Below are positions 56,689 through 64,000 of a stretch of DNA of 64,000 nucleotides, one piece after another; the first letter of the stretch is position 1; each line of letters begins with the position of its first letter. The notes under the pieces were generated by a model. It was given only the letters and a program-made list of their open reading frames with translations, was not told where the DNA came from and searched no databases. This DNA comes from Sphingopyxis jiangsuensis (GTDB lineage Bacteria; Pseudomonadota; Alphaproteobacteria; Sphingomonadales; Sphingomonadaceae): positions 515,524-579,523 of the forward strand of contig NZ_JAERPO010000002.1 of NCBI RefSeq assembly GCF_016734905.1, read 5' to 3'. Both the position numbers and the translations under genes were made by a program.

Positions 56689-57351
56689 TCAGGCTTCGCC
56701 GTTGGTTTCGGCTTCCTCGGCGGCATGCGCTTCGGCTGCCGCCGCGCGTTCGGCACGCAGTTCTTCGAGGAGCGCCTCGCGGTCGCCCTCGAAACGGCTG
56801 TCCTCGGGCGCCTTGATTCCCGCCTTCTTCGCCGCCTTGGCAACAAGCGCGTCGAGCTCGCGCTGCGAGCAGAGGCCGAGCGTTACGGGATCCTTGGGAA
56901 CGATGTTCGCGCTGTTCCAGTGGCTGCGCTCGCGGATCGCGTTGATCGTGTTGCGCGTCGTGCCGATCAGCTTGCCGATCGCGCCGTCGGACACTTCGGG
57001 ATGGTTCTTGAGAATCCACGCGATGCCGTCGGGCTTGTCCTGCCGCTTGCTGACCGGCGTGTAGCGCGGCCCGCGCGTGCGGCGGATCGTATCCTGCGAC
57101 TGGACGCTCATCTTGAGCTTGTAATCGGGGTCCTTCTGACCCTTTTCGATTTCTTCCATCGACAGCTCGTGCGCGCGCACCGGATCGCGGCCGGTATATT
57201 TGGTCGCGGCGGTCTCGTCGGCGATCGCCTGCACTTCCAGAATGTGGATGCCGCAATATTCGGCGATCTGGGCAAAGGTGAGGCCGGTATTGTCGACCAG
57301 CCAGGCGGCGGTCGCGTGCGGCATCAGCGGGGTAGGATTGGCGGCAGCCAT
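56689..57351 (-). CDS. trcR: Cell-cycle transcriptional regulator TrcR (DUF1013)
   Basis: This 220-residue protein belongs to DUF1013, an alphaproteobacteria-specific family described in Caulobacter as the cell-cycle regulator TrcR. ATAAWLVDNTGLTFAQIAEYCGIHILEVQAIAD is an N-terminal helix-turn-helix. IAWILKNHPEVSDGAIGKLIGTTRNTINAIRERSHWNSANI is a second. The C-terminus is a Glu/Ala-rich helix (LEELRAERAAAAEAHAAEEAE). The start at 57351 (MAAANPTPLMPHATAAWLVD) fits family members. Two HTH units in one chain suggest direct DNA binding. Confidence 0.9.
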   Translation of the reverse strand: MAAANPTPLMPHATAAWLVDNTGLTFAQIAEYCGIHILEVQAIADETAATKYTGRDPVRAHELSMEEIEKGQKDPDYKLKMSVQSQDTIRRTRGPRYTPVSKRQDKPDGIAWILKNHPEVSDGAIGKLIGTTRNTINAIRERSHWNSANIVPKDPVTLGLCSQRELDALVAKAAKKAGIKAPEDSRFEGDREALLEELRAERAAAAEAHAAEEAETNGEA

Positions 57352-57379
57352 GACACAAACTCCAAGCGGAAATAATAAG

Positions 57380-57401
57380 GGCCGCCCCTCGCGGGGCGGC
57401 C
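57380..57401 (-). terminator. Terminator of the quinone oxidoreductase gene
   Basis: GGCCGCCCC and GGGGCGGCC form a 9-bp stem with a 4-nt loop, followed on the minus strand by TTATTATTT. It separates the oxidoreductase gene from trcR. Confidence 0.75.
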
Positions 57402-57504
57402 GGACATTGGGGGCGGCTATATGCCGGATTGGCAAATGGAGCAAGAGCGGGGATTGCGGGCCGGGTTTTTGGGGACCGTTGGATGAACGACCGTCCGAAT
57501 CCCC

Positions 57505-58506
57505 TCACCCCACCGTCAGCACGATCTTTCCGACATGCGCGCCCGCCTGCATCCGCGCGTGGGCGGCGCTGGCTTCGGCGAGCGCGAAGCTTTGGTCCAT
57601 CGCGGGCTTCCACTCGCCAGCCGACAGTCGCGGCCACAGCGTTCCGTGAATCTCATCGGCGAGCGCGGCCTTGAAATCGGCGCTGCGCGCGCGGAGCGTC
57701 GATCCGGTGAGCGTCAGGCGGCGGCGCATCAGCTGCGTGATGTCGACCTCTGCCTTCGCGCCGCGCTGGAAGGCGATCGACACATGGCGCCCGTCGTCGG
57801 CAAGGCATTCGAGGTTGCGCGGCAGATAATCGCCGCCGACCATGTCGAGCACGACGTCGACGCCCGCGCCGCCGGTGAACGCCTTGACCGCCTCGACGAA
57901 ATCCTCGGACGAATAATCGATCGCAAGGTCGGCGCCGAGCGCGCGCGCGGCGTCGCATTTTTCGGCGCTGCCGCAGGTCACGATCACGCGCACGTCGAAC
58001 AGCCTGCACAGCCCGATCGCGGTCGTGCCGATGCCGCTCGTCCCGCCGTGGACGAGCGCAGTCTCGCCATCCTTGACCCAGCCGCGCTCGAACAGATTGT
58101 GCCACACGGTGAACACCGTCTCGGGCAATGCCGCCGCCTCGGCCATCGAAAAGCCTTTGGGAACGGGCAAGCAGCTTCCGACCGGCGCGAGGCAATATTC
58201 GGCATAGCCGCCGCCCGCGACGAGCGCGCACACCGACTGGCCGAGCCATTCGGGATCGCCGCCCGGCCCGACCGCGGCAACCACGCCCGCGACTTCCAGC
58301 CCCGGCAGGTCCGACGCCCCCGGCGGCGGCGGATAAAAGCCCATGCGTTGCAGAACGTCGGGACGATTCACCCCCGCCGCCGCGACACGGATCAGAAGCT
58401 CGCCCGGACCGGGCTGCGGCACCGGCCGCTCTTCGGCCACAAGCACCTCGGGTCCGCCGGGCGCGCTTATCGCGACCGCGGTCATGCGTTCGGGCAGGCT
58501 GGTCAA
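57505..58506 (-). CDS. NAD(P)H-quinone oxidoreductase (MDR family)
   Basis: This 333-residue medium-chain reductase is of the quinone oxidoreductase type (zinc-free). MTAVAISAPGGPEVLVAEERPVPQPGPGELLIRVAAAGVNRPDVLQR gives the N-terminal domain. The nucleotide fold starts at GETALVHGGTSGIGTTAIGLCRLFDVRVIVTCGS. MVGGDYLPRNLECLADDGRHV is the later strand. The set resembles the PIG3 group (NAD(P)H quinone oxidoreductase). The 3' end is followed by a hairpin terminator. The start at 58506 is supported by alignment. Confidence 0.9.
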   Translation of the reverse strand: MTSLPERMTAVAISAPGGPEVLVAEERPVPQPGPGELLIRVAAAGVNRPDVLQRMGFYPPPPGASDLPGLEVAGVVAAVGPGGDPEWLGQSVCALVAGGGYAEYCLAPVGSCLPVPKGFSMAEAAALPETVFTVWHNLFERGWVKDGETALVHGGTSGIGTTAIGLCRLFDVRVIVTCGSAEKCDAARALGADLAIDYSSEDFVEAVKAFTGGAGVDVVLDMVGGDYLPRNLECLADDGRHVSIAFQRGAKAEVDITQLMRRRLTLTGSTLRARSADFKAALADEIHGTLWPRLSAGEWKPAMDQSFALAEASAAHARMQAGAHVGKIVLTVG

Positions 58507-58605
58507 GCTAGGTCCCCCATATGTTCGCGAAATCCCACTCGCGCCGCCTTATTGACAGCCGCACGGCGCGGGTCAACAGTTGCGCGCAATCAGGGAGCTT
58601 TTGCG

Positions 58606-58803
58606 ATGGACGACGACGATCTTCCCCGCCGCCGCGACGACGTGCTCGCCGCGCTGACCAGGCAATCGCTCGACCCGCTGTCGGTCGAGGAGCTGGATGA
58701 GCGCGTCGCGGTGCTCGAGAGCGAGATCGCCCGAGTCAAGGCGCACAAGGCCGCCGCGACCAGCCACAAGGCGATCGCCGAAGCGCTGTTTCGGAAGGGT
58801 TAG
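58606..58803 (+). CDS. DUF1192 family small protein
   Basis: This 65-residue protein matches the alphaproteobacterial DUF1192 pattern. After MDDDDLPRRRDDVLAALTRQ come SLDPLSVEELDERVAVLESE and IARVKAHKAAATSHKAIAEA. The second half is a coiled-coil helix. An SD (GGGAG) is 9 nt before the ATG at 58606. The function is unknown. It stands alone, with a long repeat-filled gap behind it. Confidence 0.85.
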   Translation: MDDDDLPRRRDDVLAALTRQSLDPLSVEELDERVAVLESEIARVKAHKAAATSHKAIAEALFRKG

Positions 58804-58818
58804 AACGCCGTCCCATTT

Positions 58819-58900
58819 CCGTTCGCATAGCGCGAAGTCGAAATGCCCCTCGGCGTGGAGCAAGGTCGATGGGTGTCTCGACTTCGCGCGATGCGAACGG
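58819..58900. repeat. Palindromic repeat, cgaagtcgagat family (copy 3)
   Basis: CCGTTCGCATAGCGCGAAGT at the left end and its inverse ACTTCGCGCGATGCGAACGG at the right match over 22 bp with one mismatch, around GATGGGTGTCTCG. This is the best-preserved copy, with arms intact at both ends. Confidence 0.85.
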
Positions 58901-58949
58901 AAAAGAGGGATGGTCCGGAAACGACCTAAAGGCGTAATCTCGGTTCGTC

Positions 58950-59021
58950 GTCACCCCGGGGCTTGACCCGGGGTCCATGACTTCAGCGCGGCCGTGGATC
59001 CCGGATCAGGTCCGGGATGAC
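58950..59021. repeat. Bipartite palindrome, same family as the truB insert
   Basis: The arms 58950-58975 and 58996-59021 are inverted copies around a 20-bp centre (GTCACCCCGGGGCTTGACCC..., inverse GGATCCCGGATCAGGTCCGG...). Each arm is a hairpin. The 72-bp length is close to the 71-bp truB copy. Confidence 0.85.
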
Positions 59022-59054
59022 GAGGGTCTGGTAGCGACCGGTTGAGGACATTCG

Positions 59055-59192
59055 ATCCTCCCTGTGCCGCAGCCATGGGGAGGTGGCAGCCCGAAGGGCT
59101 GACGGAGGGGCTGATGGCGCAACGTCGCGGCCCCTCCACCCCTCGCTTCGCGAGCGGTCCCCCTCCCCATGGCTGCGCCACAGGGAGGATTT
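59055..59192. repeat. 140-bp inverted-repeat element (copy 2)
   Basis: This copy is nearly identical to 6282-6420, with differences at a few sites and the same inverted ends (ATCCTCCCTGTGCCGCAG and CGCCACAGGGAGGAT). It has the same orientation relative to the window. Confidence 0.85.
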
Positions 59193-59367
59193 AGCAGCGG
59201 ATACCCACCCCAAAAATCTCAACGCGCCGTTAACCATAGCGCAATGCTGTCATCGTAATTTCACACAGCCGACCGCTTTTCCCTTGCGGTGGGGCGGCGG
59301 TGTCGCCACCTTGTGGTCTAGAGGGGGCCGCCTCTCCCCGGCATGGTCCCTGCAAGGAGAATGACCC

Positions 59368-61707
59368 ATGCCGTCCTTTTCGGAATCCCTCGAAAAGACT
59401 TTGCACAATGCGCTGAAGGCCGCGTCCGAGCGCCATCATGAATATGCGACGCTCGAACATCTGCTCTCGGCGCTGGTCGACGACGACCATGCCGCGGAGG
59501 TGATGCGCGCATGCGGCGTCGCGCTCGACGATCTGCAGGCGGCGGTGATCCATTATCTCGACACCGAACTCGACAGTCTGAAGGTCGAGGGGCACAGCGA
59601 CCCTTCGCCCACCAGCGGATTCCAGCGCGTCGTCCAGCGCGCGATCCTGCACGTCCAGTCGTCGGGCAAGGACGAAGTGACGGGCGCAAACGTGCTCGTC
59701 GCGCTGTTTTCGGAGCGCGAAAGCTACGCCGTCTATTTCCTGCAGCAGCAGGACCTGACGCGGCTCGATGCCGTTTCCTACCTCAGCCACGGCGTCGGCA
59801 AGGGCGGCAAGCCCTCGCCCACCGCCGAGCCCGAGGAGAAGGAAGAGACGAAGGACAAGGACGCAGCCAAGAACAAGAAGGAAACCGCGCTCGACCAGTT
59901 CACCGTCAACCTCAATGAAAAGGCGAAGGGCGGCAAGGTCGACCCGCTGATCGGCCGCAGCGCCGAGGTCGACCGGACGATCCAGATCCTTTGCCGCCGC
60001 AGCAAGAACAACCCGCTTTACGTCGGCGACCCCGGCGTCGGGAAAACGGCGATCGCCGAGGGACTTGCGCGCAAGATCGTCGAGGGCGACGTTCCCGAGG
60101 TGCTGCTGGAAGCGGTCATCTACTCGCTCGACATGGGCGCGCTGCTCGCCGGTACGCGCTATCGCGGCGATTTCGAGGAGCGGCTGAAGCAGGTCGTCTC
60201 CGAACTCGAAGGCATGCCGCACGCGATCCTGTTCATCGACGAGATCCACACCGTCATCGGCGCGGGCGCGACGAGCGGCGGCGCAATGGACGCGTCGAAC
60301 CTGCTCAAGCCCGCGCTTTCGGGCGGCGTCATCCGCTGCATCGGGTCGACGACGTACAAGGAGTTCCGCAACCATTTCGAAAAGGACCGCGCATTGCTGC
60401 GCCGGTTCCAGAAGATCGACGTGATCGAGCCGAGCATCGAGGATACGAAGAAAATCCTCGCGGGCCTCCGCGACGCGTTCGAGAGCCATCACAATGTGAA
60501 ATACACCGCCGACGCGATCGTCGCGGCGGTCGAGCTGTCGTCGCGCTACATCAACGATCGCAAGCTCCCCGACAAGGCGATCGACGTGATCGACGAGGTC
60601 GGCGCGATGCAGATGCTCGTCCCCCCGTCGAAGCGCCGCAAGACGATTACCGCAAAGGAGATCGAAGCGGTGATCGCGACGATGGCGCGCATCCCGCCGA
60701 AATCGGTGTCGAGCGACGACAAGAAGGTCCTCGAAACGCTCGAAACCGACCTCAAGCGCGTCGTGTTCGGCCAGAACACCGCGATCGAGGTGCTGTCGTC
60801 GGCGATCAAGCTCAGCCGCGCGGGGCTGCGCGATCCCGAAAAGCCGATCGGCAATTATCTGTTCAGCGGCCCGACCGGCGTCGGCAAGACCGAGGTCGCA
60901 AAGCAGCTCGCGTCGATCATGGGCATCCCGCTCCAGCGCTTCGACATGAGCGAATATATGGAGCGCCATTCGGTGAGCCGCCTGATCGGCGCGCCTCCGG
61001 GCTATGTCGGCTATGACCAGGGCGGGCTCCTGACCGATGCGATCGACCAGAATCCGCATTGCGTGCTGCTGCTCGACGAAATCGAAAAGGCCCATCCCGA
61101 CCTGTTCAACATCCTGCTGCAGGTGATGGATAATGGCCGGCTGACCGACCACCACGGCAAGACGGTCGATTTCCGCAACGTCATCCTGATCATGACGACC
61201 AATGCGGGCGCGAGCGACATGGCGCGCGAGTCGATCGGCTTTGGCAATGCGACGCGCGAGGACGCGCAGGAAGAGGCGGTGAAGAAAATGTTCACCCCCG
61301 AATTCCGCAACCGCCTCGATGCGATCGTGCCTTTCGGCTATCTGCCGCCCGAGGTGGTCGCGCGCGTCGTCGACAAGTTCATCCTCGAGCTCGAACTCCA
61401 GCTCGCCGACCGCAATGTCCATATCCAGCTCGACGACGCCGCGCGCGAATGGCTGACCGCCAAGGGCTATGACAAGCTCTATGGCGCGCGCCCGATGGGC
61501 CGGTTGATCCAGGAAAAGATCAAGCAGCCGCTCGCCGAGGAACTATTGTTCGGCAAGCTCGTCCACGGCGGCGAGGTCAAGGTGAAGATGAAGACCGGCG
61601 AGGACGCCAAGGTCGGCAATCCGTTGGCCTTCGAAATCACCCCCACCCCGCCCAAGGGCGCGAAGGGCAAGGCGAAGGCCGACAAGGCAAAGAAGGCGGC
61701 GGAGTAG
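59368..61707 (+). CDS. clpA: ATP-dependent Clp protease ATP-binding subunit ClpA
   Basis: ClpA is the AAA+ unfoldase that feeds ClpP. The 779-residue protein has the Clp_N double repeat (SFSESLEKTLHNALKAASER, then ILHVQSSGKDEVTGANVLV), and a Lys/Glu-rich linker (residues 155-175). The first ATPase has Walker A GDPGVGKTA and VLFIDEIH-type ILFIDEIHTVIGAG. The second has GPTGVGKTE and VLLLDEIEKAHPD. The D2-small domain and a basic tail (KGAKGKAKADKAKKAAE) follow. An SD AAGGAG precedes the start. The adaptor gene clpS is not adjacent, unlike in E. coli. Confidence 0.97.
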   Translation: MPSFSESLEKTLHNALKAASERHHEYATLEHLLSALVDDDHAAEVMRACGVALDDLQAAVIHYLDTELDSLKVEGHSDPSPTSGFQRVVQRAILHVQSSGKDEVTGANVLVALFSERESYAVYFLQQQDLTRLDAVSYLSHGVGKGGKPSPTAEPEEKEETKDKDAAKNKKETALDQFTVNLNEKAKGGKVDPLIGRSAEVDRTIQILCRRSKNNPLYVGDPGVGKTAIAEGLARKIVEGDVPEVLLEAVIYSLDMGALLAGTRYRGDFEERLKQVVSELEGMPHAILFIDEIHTVIGAGATSGGAMDASNLLKPALSGGVIRCIGSTTYKEFRNHFEKDRALLRRFQKIDVIEPSIEDTKKILAGLRDAFESHHNVKYTADAIVAAVELSSRYINDRKLPDKAIDVIDEVGAMQMLVPPSKRRKTITAKEIEAVIATMARIPPKSVSSDDKKVLETLETDLKRVVFGQNTAIEVLSSAIKLSRAGLRDPEKPIGNYLFSGPTGVGKTEVAKQLASIMGIPLQRFDMSEYMERHSVSRLIGAPPGYVGYDQGGLLTDAIDQNPHCVLLLDEIEKAHPDLFNILLQVMDNGRLTDHHGKTVDFRNVILIMTTNAGASDMARESIGFGNATREDAQEEAVKKMFTPEFRNRLDAIVPFGYLPPEVVARVVDKFILELELQLADRNVHIQLDDAAREWLTAKGYDKLYGARPMGRLIQEKIKQPLAEELLFGKLVHGGEVKVKMKTGEDAKVGNPLAFEITPTPPKGAKGKAKADKAKKAAE

Positions 61708-61718
61708 ACTAACTAAAG

Positions 61719-61844
61719 CCCTCTCCTTCAGGGGAGGGCAGCGAGACTTGCCAGCTTGCTGGCTTTAGTCGCAGCGGGTGGGGGCCATCGGCCTTGCGCA
61801 ACCTCGACAGCCCCCACCCCAACCCCTCCCCTGAAGGGGAGGGG
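61719..61844. repeat. Inverted-repeat element after clpA
   Basis: CCCTCTCCTTCAGGGGAGGG at the left and its inverse CCCCTCCCCTGAAGGGGAGG at the right enclose a second pair (GCGGGTGGGGGCC with AGCCCCCACCCC). The outer arms are themselves hairpins. It lies between clpA and map and may stop clpA transcription. Confidence 0.75.
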
Positions 61845-61892
61845 CTTAGCCAGCCCCTCGCATTCCGGCGCCACTTCGCCTATATCACCCCC

Positions 61893-62732
61893 ATGTACGA
61901 CTATGTTTCCGTGACCACCGCCGATGCCGGCGCCCCCACCCCCGTGCGCGACGGCACCATCAAGCTGCACGATGCGGCGGGATTTGCCGGGATGCGCAAG
62001 GCGGGGCGGCTGTCGGCCGAGATCCTCGACGCGCTTGTCCCCTTCATCCAGCCGGGCGTGACGACCGCGGCGATCGACGACAAGGTGCGCGCGATGATGC
62101 TCGCGGGCGGCGGCATCCCCGCGACGCTCGGCTATCGCGGTTTCACGCACAGCTGCTGCACCAGCATCAACCATGTCGTGTGCCACGGCATCCCCGACGA
62201 CAAGCCGCTGCGCGAGGGCGACATCGTCAACGTCGATGTGACGAGCATCGTCGATGGCTGGCACGGCGACACGAGCCGCATGTATCTGGTCGGCGACGTG
62301 CCGATCAAGGCGCGGCGGCTGGTCGAGGTCACCCATGAATGCCTGATGCTCGGCATCGAGCAGGCGAAGCCCGGCAACCGCATGGGCGACGTCGCCCATG
62401 CGATCCAGAGCCACGCCGAAAAGCACCGCTATTCGGTGGTGCGCGATTTCTGCGGCCACGGGCTCGGCCAGATGTTCCACGATGCGCCCGAGGTCGTCCA
62501 CGCCGGGCGCCCCGGCACCGGACCCGAGCTGCGTCCCGGCATGTTCTTCACCATCGAACCGATGATCAACACCGGCAAATATGCGGTGAAGATGCTCGCC
62601 GACGGCTGGACCGCAGTGACCCGCGACCGCTCGCTGTCGGCGCAGTTCGAGCACAGCATCGGCATCACCGAGGACGGCTGCGAGATTTTCACCGCCAGCC
62701 CGAAAGGGCTGAACGCGCCGCCTTGGCAGTAA
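61893..62732 (+). CDS. map: Methionine aminopeptidase, type I
   Basis: This enzyme removes the initiator methionine from new proteins. The 279-residue product contains the five metal ligands: VDVTSIVDGWHGDTSRMY (two Asp), GHGLGQMFHD (His), FTIEPMI (Glu) and FEHSIGIT (Glu). The catalytic His is in GYRGFTHSCCTSINHVVCHGIP. The start is the ATG at 61893. An upstream ATG at 61794 lies in the repeat and would add a repeat-coded leader. It is a single gene between two repeats. Confidence 0.95.
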   Translation: MYDYVSVTTADAGAPTPVRDGTIKLHDAAGFAGMRKAGRLSAEILDALVPFIQPGVTTAAIDDKVRAMMLAGGGIPATLGYRGFTHSCCTSINHVVCHGIPDDKPLREGDIVNVDVTSIVDGWHGDTSRMYLVGDVPIKARRLVEVTHECLMLGIEQAKPGNRMGDVAHAIQSHAEKHRYSVVRDFCGHGLGQMFHDAPEVVHAGRPGTGPELRPGMFFTIEPMINTGKYAVKMLADGWTAVTRDRSLSAQFEHSIGITEDGCEIFTASPKGLNAPPWQ

Positions 62733-62754
62733 GCGAGACGACGGTTTCCCGTTC

Positions 62755-62835
62755 GTCATCCCGGACCTGATCCGGGATCCATTGCTTCAAGCGCCGCGCT
62801 GGCCCTCGTGGACCCCGGATCAGGTCCGGGGCGAC
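62755..62835. repeat. Bipartite palindrome, same family as the truB insert (copy 3)
   Basis: The arms 62755-62780 (GTCATCCCGGACCTGATCCG...) and 62810-62835 (its inverse) are separated by 29 bp. It lies between map and the PQQ dehydrogenase gene. Confidence 0.85.
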
Positions 62836-62940
62836 GATGCACCATTCTCGCCCCCGAAAAATTCGCCCTTGAACCCCTCGCGCTTAGCGCGCAGACTTGA
62901 CGTGAACGTCAAGCACAAGACGGCGAGCGGGAGAGACGCG

Positions 62941-64000
62941 ATGGCGATACGGCGCATTACAGCCTCATTCATTGCAGGCGCGGCCCTGCTGCTCGCGGCG
63001 TGCAACAAGGAAGAGGACAAGCCTGCGCCGCCCGCGCTCGATCCCGCCGAAGCCGCGACCGAAGCGCTGCTCAAGACCGGCGGCAATGGCGACGACTGGG
63101 CCGCCATCGGCTATGGCTATGACGAACGCCGCTTCAGCCCGCTCACCGACATCGACGACAGCAATGTCGGCACTCTCGGCATTGCCTGGTACGCCGACCT
63201 CGAGGATGCACGCGGGCAGGAGGCGACGCCGGTCGTCGTCGACGGCACGCTTTATGTCAGCCACGCCTGGTCAAAGGTCAGCGCATGGGACGCCGCGACG
63301 GGCAGGAAGCTCTGGTCCTACGATCCCGAAGTGGCGGGCGAGACCGCGGTCAACGCCTGCTGCGACGTCGTCAACCGCGGCGTCGCGCTGTGGGGCGACA
63401 AGCTGTTCGTCGCCGCGCTCGACGGACGGCTGATCGCGCTCGACCGCAAGACGGGAACGCCGATCTGGTCGACGCAGACCACCGACAAGCGGCGGCCCTA
63501 TACGATCACCGGCGCACCGCGCGTCGCGAACGACATGGTGCTGATCGGCAATGGCGGCGCCGAGTTCGGGGTGCGCGGCTATGTCACCGCCTATGACGCC
63601 GATACCGGCAAGCAACGCTGGCGCTTCTACACGACCCCCAATCCCGATCGCCGCGCCGACAATGTCGCGAGCGACGAGATATTCGCGGCCAGGGCCAATG
63701 CGACCTGGTCCGACAAGGGCGAATGGAAGGAATCGGGCGGCGGCGGCACCGTGTGGGACGCCATCGTCTATGACAAGGATCTCGACCAGGTCTATATCGG
63801 CGTCGGCAATGGCAATCCATGGAACCATGGCACGCGCTCGAATGGCGAGGGCGACAATTGGTTCCTCTCGTCGATCGTCGCGCTCGATGCCAAGACCGGC
63901 GTCTATAAATGGCACTATCAGGAAACCCCGGCCGAAACGTGGGACTATACCGCGACGCAGCCGATCATCCTTGCCGAGCAGGAGGTCGACGGCACGCCGA
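62941..64000 (+). CDS. PQQ-dependent alcohol dehydrogenase, partial (3' end outside window)
   Basis: This is the N-terminal 353 residues of a PQQ-dependent methanol/ethanol-type dehydrogenase. The signal peptide has lipobox LLLAAC (Cys21), so it should be anchored in the periplasm. GYGYDERRFSPLTDIDDSNV and LGIAWYADLEDARGQEATPVVV begin the propeller. NACCDVVNRGVAL holds the rare vicinal Cys-Cys that contacts PQQ. Blade motifs WDAATGRKLWSYDP and LDRKTGTPIWSTQT are typical. The NGNPWNHGTRSNGEGDNWF region follows. The frame runs open to the window edge. An SD GGGAGAG is 6 nt before the ATG. Confidence 0.93.
   Translation, partial: MAIRRITASFIAGAALLLAACNKEEDKPAPPALDPAEAATEALLKTGGNGDDWAAIGYGYDERRFSPLTDIDDSNVGTLGIAWYADLEDARGQEATPVVVDGTLYVSHAWSKVSAWDAATGRKLWSYDPEVAGETAVNACCDVVNRGVALWGDKLFVAALDGRLIALDRKTGTPIWSTQTTDKRRPYTITGAPRVANDMVLIGNGGAEFGVRGYVTAYDADTGKQRWRFYTTPNPDRRADNVASDEIFAARANATWSDKGEWKESGGGGTVWDAIVYDKDLDQVYIGVGNGNPWNHGTRSNGEGDNWFLSSIVALDAKTGVYKWHYQETPAETWDYTATQPIILAEQEVDGTP

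Larger units (their letters stand above)
58804..59367. other. 564-bp gene-free stretch made of three repeat elements
   Basis: Between DUF1192 and clpA there is no credible gene. It contains a cgaagtcgagat palindrome (58819-58900), a GATCCGGG-type bipartite palindrome (58950-59021) and the 140-bp element (59055-59192). The last 170 bp form the clpA leader, with AAGGAG 8 nt before the start. Confidence 0.75.

Noticed and set aside
59230..61422. A 730-codon open frame on the minus strand opposite clpA
   Set aside because: It is the antisense shadow of ClpA, with no recognisable domain and no ribosome site.

Overview
This window is high-GC alphaproteobacterial chromosome, almost certainly from the order Sphingomonadales and most like Sphingopyxis or a close sphingomonad. 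I base this on gene order (rimP-nusA-ylxR-infB-rbfA), on alphaproteobacterial families (TrcR/DUF1013, DUF1192, DUF6491, the sucC-etfBA order) and on the dense palindromic repeats. Genus is an inference; no rRNA or tRNA gene was seen. Coding density is high and most genes are housekeeping. There is no phage, IS element, CRISPR array or conjugative module. The accessory material consists of small inverted-repeat elements.

Layout. 1-5160 (minus strand): ligA (3' end outside the window), a GNAT acetyltransferase, recN, bamD and a cyclophilin. 5262-6160 (plus): an ArsR-SRPBCC pair with twin operators. 6503-20571 (minus): the translation and RNA cluster, read from rimP through nusA, ylxR, infB, rbfA, truB and rpsO to pnp. 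It is interrupted by a GIY-YIG nuclease element, a secreted protein, a plus-strand wax ester synthase-like gene, tdk, a second GNAT and a DUF6491 protein. 20833-28535: a SleB-type hydrolase, a VOC protein, a HerA-type ATPase, a TSUP exporter with its TIGR02186 partner, and a two-gene locus resembling NfrB plus a shortened NfrA-like outer-membrane barrel. 28653-32015 (plus): nhaA, then tryptophan 2,3-dioxygenase and kynureninase. 32121-38383: a D-aminoacylase-type amidohydrolase, a methyltransferase-like lipoprotein, a TonB-C protein, a JmjC/cupin-like protein and a DUF389 membrane protein. 38396-41516 (minus): etfA, etfB and sucC. 41619-47972 (minus): a lipoprotein, a class A serine hydrolase, periplasmic msrA with a coupled 35-residue ORF, an aminotransferase, a pabB-pabC fusion and a secreted protein. 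48094-53238 (plus): an acyl-CoA ligase, merC-zur behind a 22-bp palindrome, a membrane protein and class I fumarase. 53327-64000: VOC, DUF481, MBL, trcR, quinone oxidoreductase, DUF1192, clpA, map and a PQQ dehydrogenase truncated by the window end.

The most unusual content is the repeat layer. At least five families of bipartite palindromes are scattered through the window. One copy sits in frame inside the truB coding sequence and adds about 24 residues. Another palindrome forms perfect 20-bp inverted ends around a 98-residue GIY-YIG nuclease gene placed inside the infB-rbfA operon. Gene-less 76-bp units with related ends lie at 3548-3623 and 32018-32093. Together these suggest a nuclease-linked family of mobile palindromes, which is my best candidate for an undescribed system here.
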